From contig JANWIJ010000006.1 in assembly GCA_025449935.1 (NCBI GenBank), positions 54,684 to 118,683 on the forward strand: a stretch of 64,000 nt of DNA, written 5' to 3'. This document shows, one piece after another, positions 35,364-44,531 of the stretch. Below the pieces are notes generated by a model. It searched no databases, was not told the DNA's origin, and was given only the letters and a program-made list of their open reading frames with translations. Source of the DNA: Chitinophagaceae bacterium (GTDB lineage: Bacteria > Bacteroidota > Bacteroidia > Chitinophagales > Chitinophagaceae). Made by a program: the position numbers and the translations under genes. The stretch's first letter is position 1, and the number at the start of each line of letters is the position of its first letter.

Positions 35364-36596
35364 ATGGCCCAAAAGATCAAAGTAGCTAACCCGGTGGTAG
35401 AACTGGATGGAGATGAGATGACACGGATTATCTGGAAATTTATCAAAGACAAACTGATCCTGCCCTATGTGGATGTGGATATTAAATATTTTGACCTGGG
35501 AGTTGAATACCGTGACCAGACAGACGACCAGGTGACTGTTGATGCGGCCAATGCCCTCAAACAGTACGGGGTGGGCATCAAATGTGCCACCATTACACCC
35601 GATGAAGCCCGGGTAAAAGAATTTAACCTGAAACAAATGTGGAAGAGCCCCAATGGCACTATTCGTAATATTTTAGACGGAACCGTTTTCCGGGAGCCGA
35701 TCGTTATCAGCAATGTTCCCCGGCTTGTAACAAACTGGACCGCTCCTATTATCGTGGGCCGCCATGCTTTTGGCGACCAGTACCGGGCAACGGATACCGT
35801 AATAAAGGGAAAAGGAAAGCTGACCATGACCTTTACTCCCGAAGGAGGAGGTGAGCCGCAGGTATTTGAAGTCTTCAACTTTAAAGGAGATGGTGTGGCG
35901 ATGAGCATGTATAACACCGATGAAAGCATCATGGGTTTTGCCAGGAGCTGTTTCAATATGGCGCTGAGTAAGAAATGGCCCTTATATCTTTCCACCAAGA
36001 ATACCATCCTAAAAAAATACGATGGTCGCTTCAAAGACATCTTTGAACAAATTTTTCAGCAGGAATTTAAGACGGCATTTGACGCTGCAGGCATTGTGTA
36101 TGAACACCGCCTGATAGATGACATGGTGGCCAGTGCCCTGAAATGGAACGGCAATTTTGTTTGGGCCTGCAAAAATTATGACGGTGATGTACAAAGTGAT
36201 ACTGTGGCACAGGGTTTTGGTTCACTGGGCCTGATGACTTCTGTTCTCATTACCCCGGATGGAAAAACCATGGAAGCTGAAGCTGCACACGGCACCGTAA
36301 CCAGGCATTACCGTGACCACCAGGCCGGGAAACCAACTTCAACCAATCCAATCGCCAGCATTTTTGCCTGGACGAGGGGCCTGGCTTTCCGGGGAAAACT
36401 GGACAGCAACCAGCCCCTGGTCGATTTCTGCAATAGACTGGAAGCAGTTTGTATTGAAACCGTAGAAGAAGGTAAGATGACCAAGGATCTGGCGGTATGT
36501 ATTCATGGCAATAAAGTAAAACATGGAGAACACTTCTTATACACGGAAGAGTTCCTGGAAGCGATTAATAATAATTTGAAGAAAAAGCTGGGATAG
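35364..36596 (+). CDS. icd: NADP-dependent isocitrate dehydrogenase, eukaryotic-like type
   Basis: TCA-cycle enzyme of 410 residues converting isocitrate to 2-oxoglutarate. The start [20 protein letters not shown] and the substrate loop [18 protein letters not shown] (about 93-110) identify the homodimeric type found in mitochondria and many Bacteroidota, not the E. coli type. The NADP site [11 protein letters not shown] (about 311-321) and metal-binding DDMVA (about 252-256) are present. A single gene, divergent from the Crp-like regulator. Confidence 0.97.
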   Translation: MAQKIKVANPVVELDGDEMTRIIWKFIKDKLILPYVDVDIKYFDLGVEYRDQTDDQVTVDAANALKQYGVGIKCATITPDEARVKEFNLKQMWKSPNGTIRNILDGTVFREPIVISNVPRLVTNWTAPIIVGRHAFGDQYRATDTVIKGKGKLTMTFTPEGGGEPQVFEVFNFKGDGVAMSMYNTDESIMGFARSCFNMALSKKWPLYLSTKNTILKKYDGRFKDIFEQIFQQEFKTAFDAAGIVYEHRLIDDMVASALKWNGNFVWACKNYDGDVQSDTVAQGFGSLGLMTSVLITPDGKTMEAEAAHGTVTRHYRDHQAGKPTSTNPIASIFAWTRGLAFRGKLDSNQPLVDFCNRLEAVCIETVEEGKMTKDLAVCIHGNKVKHGEHFLYTEEFLEAINNNLKKKLG

Positions 36597-36760
36597 AATT
36601 TATCCAGGTCTCAGAAACTTTCCTGGAATGGACGATAAGTTTGAATCACTGAATTTTTTGAAACAGTTAAGGTTTTTAAAGCTGATGAAGGTTTACAGCA
36701 GAGGCGGAGAAATTAACCGCCAATATAGAAACTCACATTGCGTAACCAAGTATAAAACGT

Positions 36761-37336
36761 ATGAGTAAAATCAAAGGCACTAAAAACGAATTGTCTCCAG
36801 AACAACGTGAAGAACTGCTCAAAACATTAAGTGCCCGTTTCGGGAAAAACACGAACCGCCATAAAGGTCTTGAATGGGCGAAGGTGGAAGCGAAACTGGA
36901 AGCCAACGCCGGAAAACTTTGGTCGCTCCGTGAAATGGAAGAAACCGGTGGTGAACCGGATGTGGTGGGCCATGATAAAAAGACGGGCGAATATATTTTT
37001 TATGATTGTTCAGGTGAAAGTCCAAAAGACCGCAGAAGTGTTTGTTATGATCATGAGGCGCTGGAGGCAAGAAAGGAACATAAACCGGGAAATAGCGCTA
37101 TGGAGATGGCAGCTGATATGGGCATTGACCTTTTAACTGAATCGCAATACCGGGAGCTGCAGCAATTGGGAAAATTCGATACCAAAACATCGAGCTGGAT
37201 AATCACACCTCCTGATATCCGGAAACTCGGTGGCGCACTTTTTTGTGACCGCCGCTACAATACTGTCTTTGTATATCACAACGGTGCTGAATCCTATTAT
37301 GCCGCCCGGGGCTTCCGCGGCTCGCTGAGGGTCTGA
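36761..37336 (+). CDS. DUF4256-domain protein
   Basis: A 191-residue cytosolic protein of the DUF4256 family, recognised from GLEWAKVEAKLEANAGKLWSL, GGEPDVVGHDKKTGEY and the YDCSGESPKDRRSVCYD segment. It has no signal or membrane helix, and function is unknown. The C-terminus ends in a conserved SYYAARGFRGSLRV. The YdeI-like gene starts 14 bases downstream, so they are probably cotranscribed. Confidence 0.87.
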   Translation: MSKIKGTKNELSPEQREELLKTLSARFGKNTNRHKGLEWAKVEAKLEANAGKLWSLREMEETGGEPDVVGHDKKTGEYIFYDCSGESPKDRRSVCYDHEALEARKEHKPGNSAMEMAADMGIDLLTESQYRELQQLGKFDTKTSSWIITPPDIRKLGGALFCDRRYNTVFVYHNGAESYYAARGFRGSLRV

Positions 37337-37350
37337 AAAAATAATATGCC

Positions 37351-37947
37351 GTGACACAGCGTGAAATAAATCCTGCCGTTGATTTTTATTTTAGCAAATC
37401 TATAAAGTGGCAGAAGGAACTGGAACAATTGAGAATGATCGTGCTTGACTGCGGGCTGACCGAAGAATTAAAATGGGGTGTTCCCTGTTACATGTTTCAG
37501 CAGGCGAACATCCTTTTGATACACGTGTTTAAAGATTACTGTGCGCTTTTATTTTTCAAAGGAGCCTTGCTAAATGATGCACATGGCATCCTGGTGCAAC
37601 AAACGAAGAATGTGCAGGCGGGTCGCCAGGTACGATTCACCAATACCCGGCAAATAGTTAAGATGAAGGCTGCTTTGAAAGCTTATATATATGAGGCGAT
37701 TGAAGTGGAAAAAGCCGGATTGAAAGTGAAATTAAAAAAAACCACGGCATTCATCATGCCGGAGGAGTTTCAAAATAAATTAGCTAAAAACCCTGCCCTG
37801 AAAACTGCTTTTAATTCCCTGACGCCGGGACGGCAAAGAGGATACCTGCTGCATTTTGCTGCACCCAAACAATCCAAAACCCGGGTGTCGAGAGTTGAAA
37901 AATGTGTGCAACGAATTCTCAGGGGTAAGGGACTAAATGATCCCTGA
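37351..37947 (+). CDS. YdeI-like protein (DUF1801 plus OmdA region)
   Basis: A 198-residue cytosolic protein that starts with GTG. The N-terminal half resembles DUF1801 (LRMIVLDCGLTEELKWGVPCYMF and a following beta sheet with ALLFFKGALL), and the C-terminal part is the helical YdeI/OmdA region (FQNKLAKNPALKTAFNSLTPGRQRGYLLHF). YdeI-like proteins have been linked to polymyxin or peptide resistance in enterobacteria; their mechanism is unknown and no such role is shown here. Confidence 0.85.
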   Translation: MTQREINPAVDFYFSKSIKWQKELEQLRMIVLDCGLTEELKWGVPCYMFQQANILLIHVFKDYCALLFFKGALLNDAHGILVQQTKNVQAGRQVRFTNTRQIVKMKAALKAYIYEAIEVEKAGLKVKLKKTTAFIMPEEFQNKLAKNPALKTAFNSLTPGRQRGYLLHFAAPKQSKTRVSRVEKCVQRILRGKGLNDP

Positions 37948-38058
37948 TTCCTTTCCGGCTGGCATATAATGGGAAAATAAATAAACACTCCTTTTATCTA
38001 TTCCTTTCCTTTGCATCCCTTTTACACAAGTTGGACAAAACAAAGGAATTATAAAATG

Positions 38059-38751
38059 CTACAGTCCGTCTATGATATCCCGGTACCCCCTGCCTATCGG
38101 AATAGACACGCCATTCACCTCCACCATTTCCGCTGTAAAGGATTCTATCTTGCTCACCGAAACGATAAAGGACCGGTGGATGCGTTTGAAGAGTTTCGCC
38201 GGCAAAAGATCCTCTATCTCATGTGTGCTCATTTTTGGCAGGAACTCCTTTTTGGTCGTCACGATCCGGATGTATTCCCGCTGGCTTTCGATATAAACGA
38301 TGTCGGAGAATAGAATTTTAACCTTCTTTTTTTGCACAGTCAGAAATAAATAATCTTTTGTCTCCTGGCTTTCTACCGGTGCCTGTTTTTCTGTTTGGGT
38401 TGTTTTGATTTTTGTAACCGCAACCAGGAAGCGTTCAAACTCAAATGGCTTCAGCAGGTAATCCGTCACGTTGAGATTGAACCCCTCGACGGCGTATTGA
38501 TGATAAGCAGTGGTGACGATGACCGCCGGCGGATGTGTGAGCGTTCTTAAAAAGGCCATGCCTTTTAACCGGGGCAGGTGGATATCTAAAAAAATCAGGT
38601 CGGTGTTATTATCCCGCAGGAAATCTGTGGCCAGGATAGCATCTTTGAATGTTCCTTGTAATTGGAGGAATGGCACCTGGGAAATATAATCTGACAATAC
38701 CTTTACGGCCAGTGGTTCATCTTCCACGATAATGCACTTTATGTTAGACAT
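38059..38751 (-). CDS. LytTR-family response regulator
   Basis: A 230-residue regulator: receiver domain with the acid pocket DE (11-12), phospho-acceptor Asp56 (LIFLDIHLP), Thr80/81 and Lys101 (YLLKPFEF), then a LytTR DNA-binding domain (about 130-230, with ILFSDIVYIESQREYIRI and FKRIHRSFIVSVSKI). Its start overlaps the kinase stop by 8 bases, so the pair acts together. Target genes are unknown; no LytTR direct repeats were recognised nearby. Confidence 0.95.
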   Translation of the reverse strand: MSNIKCIIVEDEPLAVKVLSDYISQVPFLQLQGTFKDAILATDFLRDNNTDLIFLDIHLPRLKGMAFLRTLTHPPAVIVTTAYHQYAVEGFNLNVTDYLLKPFEFERFLVAVTKIKTTQTEKQAPVESQETKDYLFLTVQKKKVKILFSDIVYIESQREYIRIVTTKKEFLPKMSTHEIEDLLPAKLFKRIHRSFIVSVSKIESFTAEMVEVNGVSIPIGRGYRDIIDGL

Positions 38752-39799
38752 GACTGGAAAGATTAATTTTCAAAATAGCTGTAAATACTGCCCCACCCTG
38801 CTGAACGGAGAGGTTGAAATCTGAATAGAGTAGTTCGAGCTGCCGGCGGAGGTTGGAGAGGCCAATATTTTCTTTCACACTCTTTTCAACGGCAGATGAC
38901 TCAACCGAATTTTTTACAATAAACGCCAGCTTCCGCTGGTTTACCGAAAGATGGATGTCAACAAATGGCTGGGACCGGGTTTCCGAAACGCCATGCTTAA
39001 ATGCATTTTCCACTAAGGGGATCAGCAACAGCGGGGGCAAGGCTTGTTTCATGTCCTCAATATCATAATTAAAATTGATGCGCAAGGACTCGTCGTACCG
39101 CAATTTTTCAAGGGCAATATAATCACTGATGATCTTCAGTTCCTGCTCGATAGCGATGTAAGTACCCGCGGCTTCGTAGAGCATATAGCGTAAGATTTTC
39201 GATAACCGCAAAATAGATTCCGGCGCGAGTTCAGACTTATCCCGCGCCAGCGAATAGATATTGTTCAGCGTATTGAATAAAAAATGGGGGTTAGTTTGCG
39301 AGCGGAGGTAATTCAGTTCGGCAGCCTGCTTTTCAATACGCAACTGTTGTTCTACGCGTTTTAGTTTTATGTAATTATAAATATGCCTGATAACACCAAA
39401 AAAGAAAACGGATCCAGCACTGTAAGCCATTTGATTTTGAAGAGCCAGCTCCCGGGTAGTGAAGGACTTTAACGGGCTATACACCTGTAACTGTATTCCC
39501 AGTAACCGCCAGCCATAAGCACCGTAAGAATAGAACAGTAAATGAATCAACAACAGCAGTAGGCCGGGAAATATATTGTAGATAATAAGTTTTCTTTTTC
39601 GCAGGACAAAAGGAACGCTGTATTCGAAAAGAATAAAATTGAGAACAGTAAGATAAACAACTGCCCAAAGATTATTGAACACTAGTGGAAAAATCCTGCC
39701 GGGATAAGTTCCATGGGTGTTCAACACCCCCAGGAAAAAATAGCCAAGCGCCAGCCCTAAATAAAATTTGATCAATCTTTTGTCCGACAATAATTGCAT
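38744..39799 (-). CDS. LytS-like membrane sensor histidine kinase
   Basis: A 351-residue kinase (from the ATG at 39799; an upstream ATG at 39829 adds ten residues). Four membrane helices span about 10-140, followed by a coiled coil and the His_kinase region with phospho-acceptor His172 (QTNPHFLFNTLNNIYSLA) and an ATPase domain with IPLVENAFKHGV and GLSNLRRQLELLY. There is no periplasmic sensor domain, so the signal is probably read in or near the membrane. Partner of the overlapping LytTR regulator. Confidence 0.93.
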   Translation of the reverse strand: MQLLSDKRLIKFYLGLALGYFFLGVLNTHGTYPGRIFPLVFNNLWAVVYLTVLNFILFEYSVPFVLRKRKLIIYNIFPGLLLLLIHLLFYSYGAYGWRLLGIQLQVYSPLKSFTTRELALQNQMAYSAGSVFFFGVIRHIYNYIKLKRVEQQLRIEKQAAELNYLRSQTNPHFLFNTLNNIYSLARDKSELAPESILRLSKILRYMLYEAAGTYIAIEQELKIISDYIALEKLRYDESLRINFNYDIEDMKQALPPLLLIPLVENAFKHGVSETRSQPFVDIHLSVNQRKLAFIVKNSVESSAVEKSVKENIGLSNLRRQLELLYSDFNLSVQQGGAVFTAILKINLSSHV

Positions 39800-40166
39800 C
39801 TTTTTACTTGTAATGATAAAGATCGGCAAATCTTTTCCGAATCGTTTTGCAGTCTATAGAATTGACGTGGGAGTAAATGAATTACCTGAAAAGGTCAACC
39901 AGTATAATGCGTATTGCCTGGTGAACAGGTTGTCGGATTGTTATTGCTCTCACCATCATTGAATCTTCACACAATCACACTCCCTGTTTATGTAATAACG
40001 CTACGCTTCCGCCGGCACAATCCCAGCCGTTCGTATACGGTAAGCTGCTGTTTATTGACTGTGGCTACCGGTGTTTTACTTATTTAAATATTCTTGTACC
40101 GGGATGACAGGTGATTAACCCGGAAATTAAGCAACACTTCTAAAAATACTAAATCAAACTATTACC
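39800..40166. other. Gene-free divergent intergenic region
   Basis: 367 bases between the divergent kinase and PAP2-domain genes. No supported gene, tRNA or strong terminator was found. An open frame of 64 codons at its left part has no start context or family resemblance. Near its right end a CCGGG/CCCGG pair (around 40100-40120) could form a weak hairpin in the leader of the PAP2 gene. No TAnnTTTG box is visible for either gene. Confidence 0.6.
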
Positions 40167-41480
40167 ATGAAACAGATTACTCTTTCGATTGCAATTACCG
40201 TTTTAACAATAGCCGGAACAGCTCAAACGGGTGAAATGCCCCAGGCACCCAATTATGAAGCAGCTGGCTGGAACACATGGCTGTTGGATAACCCACAGCA
40301 AATAAAAATAGCTGCTCCGCCTGCTGCAGCACAATCCAAAACCGAATTGAAAACTATAGAAGAGCGAATGGGAAAGTTGGACGAAAAAAAACGCGCAGCG
40401 ATAAAATATTGGGATGCGGGAGCGCCTGCCTATCGCTGGAACCAGATCATTCCAGGGCTGATCGCCCAGAAGATGGAAGTTCAGCTTCGCATGCCCGGAG
40501 CGTGGATGAATATTGCTATGTACGATGCGACCATATTAGCCTGGAAAGAAAAGTTAAAATATAAAAGAACAAGGCCGCAGCTCAAAGCGCTGGTAAATGC
40601 CCCGCTAACTTATTCTTATCCCTGTGAGCATTCTGTAACCTCCGCAGCGGCTGCCTATGTGCTTGCCTATTTTTTCCCCGAGAAAGCTGATTCGATTTTA
40701 CAAATGGCTCATGCCGCATCTCAGTCACGCATCGATGCCGGCGTACAATTTCCCAGTGATGTTGAAGCAGGCTGGAAACTGGGACAGGAAGTCGCGATGG
40801 AAATCATAGCAAAAGCAAAAAAAGACGGATCGGCCACCGTTTGGGATGGTAAAATGAACAAGGATCCAAAGAAATGGACTGGTACTTACCCGATGGGCAT
40901 TACGCTTGTTTCATATGTGCCAATCGTCATCCGTTCTGCTGACCAGTTCAGGCCGGGACCTCCCCCCGATTTTGAAAATGAGATGAAGGAAATGAAAAAC
41001 TTCAAACAAACCTTCAAATCCCGGGCGCTTGCCTATTACTGGGCAAGTACCGGGGAATCATGGACGGAACTCGCAGGCCAGAAAATGTTTGAATACCGTA
41101 TGAGCGACGATGCACCGGCAGTTGCCCGCATATACACGGTATTGACCACCGCCTATCACGATGCAGCCATTGCGATTATGGATGCGAAATATGCCTACTG
41201 GGGAATCAGGCCAAACCAATATGATACAACTTATACTCCGTTGATATCAACACCCCCGTTCCCCGGCTATCCATCCGGTCATGCTGCTGGTGCTGCCACT
41301 TCAGCAGCTGTGCTGGAATACTTTTTCCCTGCCGATGCGAAACAGTTTCAGCAACTGGCAAAAGATTGTGCAGATTCAAGATTTTACGCAGGCATTCATT
41401 TCCGTACCGACAATGAAACCGCACTGGTAATGGGTACATCCCTGGGAAAGTATATTGTTGAAACCTGGATGAAGCGATAA
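40167..41480 (+). CDS. Exported PAP2/vanadium-haloperoxidase-type protein with duplicated PAP2 halves
   Basis: A 437-residue exported protein (signal peptide about 1-20). The C-terminal half has the complete acid phosphatase/haloperoxidase motif set: K341-x6-RP349, PSGH (369-372) and SR-x5-H-x3-D (404-415). The N-terminal half repeats the same layout, K129-x6-RP137, PCEH (152-155) and SR-x4-Q-x3-D (188-198), with Gln194 where the C-terminal copy has His411. One active site is therefore expected. It could be a phosphatase or a vanadium enzyme; halogenation cannot be read from sequence. Next gene convergent, with a hairpin between. Confidence 0.87.
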   Translation: MKQITLSIAITVLTIAGTAQTGEMPQAPNYEAAGWNTWLLDNPQQIKIAAPPAAAQSKTELKTIEERMGKLDEKKRAAIKYWDAGAPAYRWNQIIPGLIAQKMEVQLRMPGAWMNIAMYDATILAWKEKLKYKRTRPQLKALVNAPLTYSYPCEHSVTSAAAAYVLAYFFPEKADSILQMAHAASQSRIDAGVQFPSDVEAGWKLGQEVAMEIIAKAKKDGSATVWDGKMNKDPKKWTGTYPMGITLVSYVPIVIRSADQFRPGPPPDFENEMKEMKNFKQTFKSRALAYYWASTGESWTELAGQKMFEYRMSDDAPAVARIYTVLTTAYHDAAIAIMDAKYAYWGIRPNQYDTTYTPLISTPPFPGYPSGHAAGAATSAAVLEYFFPADAKQFQQLAKDCADSRFYAGIHFRTDNETALVMGTSLGKYIVETWMKR

Positions 41481-41516
41481 AAAGGCAGCTTTGTCGCCGG
41501 ACCGGATGCCTTAAAC

Positions 41517-41544
41517 ATTGCACCAGGCTAAGACCTGGTGCAAT
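41517..41544. terminator. Hairpin between convergent genes, possible bidirectional terminator
   Basis: A perfect 11-bp stem ATTGCACCAGG/CCTGGTGCAAT with a 6-base loop. Neither strand has a proper T tract, so termination is less certain than position suggests. The right end touches the DUF1080 stop codon. Confidence 0.55.
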
Positions 41545-42185
41545 TAATCGGGCAACGCTTTCACCATGATTTTCTTATAGAACACTGTGCTTTGGGGATC
41601 ATGACCCTGTAAAGCAAATGTGCCGCGGGAGAGCAACCTCCCGGTCATTCCTTCTTCTCTTTTTACACCCGGGGGTTCGGTATAATCAACTACGACCTGG
41701 TCATTAATCTTCACCGTTATCCTTTTCCCGATCACGGTTATTTGTTCTGTGAACCACTCGCCATCTTTGACATGTACTTCCTTTATATCAGCGATCCCCC
41801 ATAGACTACCCGTCCTTCGCCAGTCTGTATGCGAATTATTCACCTGCACCTCGTATCCTTTCCGGGGCCAGGAGCTTTCCTGGAATAGCGTATGAAAATA
41901 AATTCCTGAATTCGAGCCCGCGGTGGTCATCACATCGGCCTTAAATTCAAAATTCTTAAACGAATGTTCCTGCACCGGTCCATCATAGTACAGGTGGGCC
42001 ACATGTCCATTGACCCTGATAGCCCCGTCTTTAACCGAAAATGTTCCGGCATTGGCGCCTACTCTCCAGCCGGCGAGCGATTCACCATCAAATAAAGATA
42101 TCCAGCTTTCCTTCGTATTATTCTTCGTGACTGAACAACTGATAACAGCGACAACGACGCAGAACAGGCATATATATTTAGACAT
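41544..42185 (-). CDS. DUF1080 lipoprotein (3-keto-disaccharide hydrolase-like domain)
   Basis: A 213-residue lipoprotein (lipobox VISC, Cys17) consisting of one DUF1080 beta-jellyroll domain: WISLFDGESLAGWRV (about 27-41), SGIYFHT and GYEVQVNN in the middle, and GTFALQGHDPQSTVFYKKIMV near the end. DUF1080 proteins are concanavalin-like; some act as 3-keto-glycoside hydrolases. Start at 42185 rather than 42233, because only the former puts a clean signal at the N-terminus. No partner dehydrogenase is nearby. Confidence 0.9.
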   Translation of the reverse strand: MSKYICLFCVVVAVISCSVTKNNTKESWISLFDGESLAGWRVGANAGTFSVKDGAIRVNGHVAHLYYDGPVQEHSFKNFEFKADVMTTAGSNSGIYFHTLFQESSWPRKGYEVQVNNSHTDWRRTGSLWGIADIKEVHVKDGEWFTEQITVIGKRITVKINDQVVVDYTEPPGVKREEGMTGRLLSRGTFALQGHDPQSTVFYKKIMVKALPD

Positions 42186-42303
42186 GCGGGTGAATTTAGG
42201 GCTGTGAGTATTCCTGGTAATGAAACTAAACATTTTTCGTCAGCCGTATCAAACCACGCGCCTTGTTTAACAGGAGCTATGCCTTACTGCCCCGTTAGTG
42301 GCA

Positions 42304-42333
42304 TAAAAAAACCACCCCGAATTCGGGATGGTT
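42304..42333 (-). terminator. Terminator of the rpsL-rpsG operon
   Basis: On the minus strand AACCA-TCCCG-AATT-CGGGG-TGGTT forms a stem with one mismatch and runs into seven T residues. It lies 26 bases after the rpsG stop and closes the operon before any fusA. Confidence 0.85.
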
Positions 42334-42358
42334 CCTTGGAAGTGTGTTCTTGTATCTT

Positions 42359-42826
42359 TTATACCCTGAAATGTGCGAAAGCTTTGTTGGCTTCAGCCAT
42401 CCGGTGGGTATCTTCTTTCTTTTTAAATGCAGCACCTTCACCTTTGCTGGCAGCTACAATTTCGCCAGCCAGTTTATCAGACATACTGCGACCGTTCCTG
42501 TCCCGGCTATAGCGGATCAGCCATTTCATGCTTAATGAGATCTTCCTGTCAGGGCGAACCTCCGCAGGGATCTGGAAAGTAGCGCCACCAATACGACGGC
42601 TGCGAACTTCGACAGCAGGGGTTACATTTACCAAAGCTCTTTTCCAAACCTCGTATCCATCTTCACTGGTTTGTTTGGCAACCTTGTCCAGCGCATCATA
42701 GAAAATGTTGTAGGCTCCGCTCTTCTTACCCTGCCACATCAGGTTATTGACAAATCGGGTAACCAGTTTGTCATTGAATTTGGGGTCTGGTGATAAGGGG
42801 AGTTTCTTTGCTTGTGCTTTCCGCAT
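42359..42826 (-). CDS. rpsG: 30S ribosomal protein S7
   Basis: Primary 16S rRNA-binding protein that nucleates the 30S head. 155 residues, with [20 protein letters not shown] at the start, [16 protein letters not shown] (about 78-93) and the [11 protein letters not shown] helix. It follows rpsL by 27 bases and is followed by a terminator, so the usual next gene fusA is not here. Confidence 0.98.
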   Translation of the reverse strand: MRKAQAKKLPLSPDPKFNDKLVTRFVNNLMWQGKKSGAYNIFYDALDKVAKQTSEDGYEVWKRALVNVTPAVEVRSRRIGGATFQIPAEVRPDRKISLSMKWLIRYSRDRNGRSMSDKLAGEIVAASKGEGAAFKKKEDTHRMAEANKAFAHFRV

Positions 42827-42853
42827 GACTTAATCCTTGATTTACTTATTAGA

Positions 42854-43234
42854 TTATTTTTTAGCTTTTTCTTTTTTGGTTCCGTATTTGGAACGGCTCT
42901 TCTTACGGTCTTTTACACCCGCTGTATCAAGTGAACCCCGTACAATGTGATAACGGACACCTGGTAAATCTTTTACCCGGCCACCACGGATCAGGACAAT
43001 GGAGTGTTCCTGCAGGTTATGACCTTCACCCGGGATATAAGCGATCACCTCAATTTTATTGGTTAAACGAACCTTCGCCACTTTACGGAGGGCAGAGTTA
43101 GGTTTTTTGGGGGTAGTTGTGTAAACCCTGGTACATACACCACGGCGCTGCGGACACTGATCCAAAGCCCTTGACTTACTTTTGGCCCTGATAATTTCTC
43201 TTCCTTTTCGTACTAACTGTTGAATTGTAGGCAT
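42854..43234 (-). CDS. rpsL: 30S ribosomal protein S12
   Basis: Decoding-centre protein of 126 residues. The two conserved loops [19 protein letters not shown] and [17 protein letters not shown] are of wild-type form, with Lys in both positions where streptomycin-resistance changes usually occur. First gene of the short rpsL-rpsG operon, with a clear promoter upstream. Confidence 0.98.
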   Translation of the reverse strand: MPTIQQLVRKGREIIRAKSKSRALDQCPQRRGVCTRVYTTTPKKPNSALRKVAKVRLTNKIEVIAYIPGEGHNLQEHSIVLIRGGRVKDLPGVRYHIVRGSLDTAGVKDRKKSRSKYGTKKEKAKK

Positions 43235-43258
43235 TCTTGACCTTTATTTTTGGGAGGG

Positions 43259-43290
43259 CAAAGGTAAAGGCGGATGGGGTAATCACCAAA
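43259..43290 (-). promoter_or_regulatory. Promoter of rpsL-rpsG
   Basis: On the minus strand TTTG (43290-43287), 20 bases, TACCTTTG (43266-43259). Start near 43254, leader about 20 bases. The same -7 octamer is used by the tRNA-fMet promoter. Confidence 0.82.
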
Positions 43291-43394
43291 AAAATAAGGG
43301 TTGATTTTTCTGATTTTGAAGCATTTGGGGATAAAAGTCTCCCCCTAGGTTAACATGACCAGGTTGATGAACTGAACTCCTTAAAAATCAGGGC

Positions 43395-44459
43395 TTAAAC
43401 TTTTGACATCCAGTTGTACTTATCCTCTCTCCTGCCTTCCCGGATATCCGCCAGCCACTTTTTAACGGTAGGGGCTGTTTTCCAGTTGTCTACCTCGAAC
43501 TGCATCACAAAATCCTTGTACCGCAGTTCTTTTATCAGGGAAATTGTGGCTGCGGTACCTGTCCCAAAAACCTCGTATAATAAACCTGCTTTGTAAGCAT
43601 CGATGATGTCGTCAATATTCAGCGGCCTCTCTTCCACTTCAAAACCCATTTCATGTAACAGCGTAATCGTGCTTTGGCGGGTAACGCCATCCAGGATAGT
43701 TCCATGGCTCAGGTCAGGAGTAACTGCTTTATTACCGATAATGAAGAATACATTCATGGTGCCGATCTCCTGCACATATTTATGTTCATAAGCATCAGTC
43801 CACAGGACCTGGTCGTACCCTTTTTTCTTGGCTTGCGCGGTGGCATACATGGCAGCCCCGTAATTGCCTGCGGCCTTTGCATAACCCACACCACCGGGAA
43901 CGGCCCTCACGTAATTTTCTTCTACATAAATCCGCATGGGGGCGTTATAATAAGGTCCTGTCGGGCTTAAAATAATCATGAATTTATATGACTCTGACGG
44001 GCGCACGCCAATCAGCTCATCAGACGAAAACATGAAAGGGCGTATATACAAGGAATGATCTTCCCTGGACGGTATCCAGTTTTTATCCAACTCAACTAAC
44101 CGCCGCATGCCTTCCATAAATAACTCTTCGGGTACAGGTGGCATTTGCATGCGTTCCGCTGAAATATTGAATCGTTTGAAATTGTCCTGCGGGCGGAAGA
44201 TAAACGCATTCCCTTTGCTGTCCTTATAGGCCTTTATGCCTTCAAATATAGCCTGGCCGTAATGCAATGCAGCGACAGATGGACTCAGCAGCAGGGGCTG
44301 GTAAGGCTTTATTTCGATATTTTTCCACTCCCCGTTCTCATAATCCGCTTCCAGCATATGATCGGTGAAATACTTGCCAAATGGAAGATTATCAAGATTC
44401 AGGTCCTGTAATTTGCTCCGTTCTGCCTTTCTTGTCAAAATATCCATAGCTGCAATCAT
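43395..44459 (-). CDS. ilvE: Branched-chain amino-acid aminotransferase
   Basis: PLP enzyme of 354 residues (fold type IV) for the last step of Val, Leu and Ile synthesis and their breakdown. PLP Lys195 is in GGVGYAKAAGNYGAAM; the substrate-loop segments HYGQAIFEGIKAY (about 66-78) and GTGTAATIS (near 300) are typical of the BCAT1/2-like group. The start could also be the ATG at 44447 (MDILTRKAE). A single gene, divergent from the HolD-like unknown. Confidence 0.95.
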   Translation of the reverse strand: MIAAMDILTRKAERSKLQDLNLDNLPFGKYFTDHMLEADYENGEWKNIEIKPYQPLLLSPSVAALHYGQAIFEGIKAYKDSKGNAFIFRPQDNFKRFNISAERMQMPPVPEELFMEGMRRLVELDKNWIPSREDHSLYIRPFMFSSDELIGVRPSESYKFMIILSPTGPYYNAPMRIYVEENYVRAVPGGVGYAKAAGNYGAAMYATAQAKKKGYDQVLWTDAYEHKYVQEIGTMNVFFIIGNKAVTPDLSHGTILDGVTRQSTITLLHEMGFEVEERPLNIDDIIDAYKAGLLYEVFGTGTAATISLIKELRYKDFVMQFEVDNWKTAPTVKKWLADIREGRREDKYNWMSKV

Positions 44460-44531
44460 AAAAGTTTATTTTTGAAACGTCAAAGAAACAAAAAAAAACT
44501 AACAGTCATTAGTCTAATTATTCACTCACCT

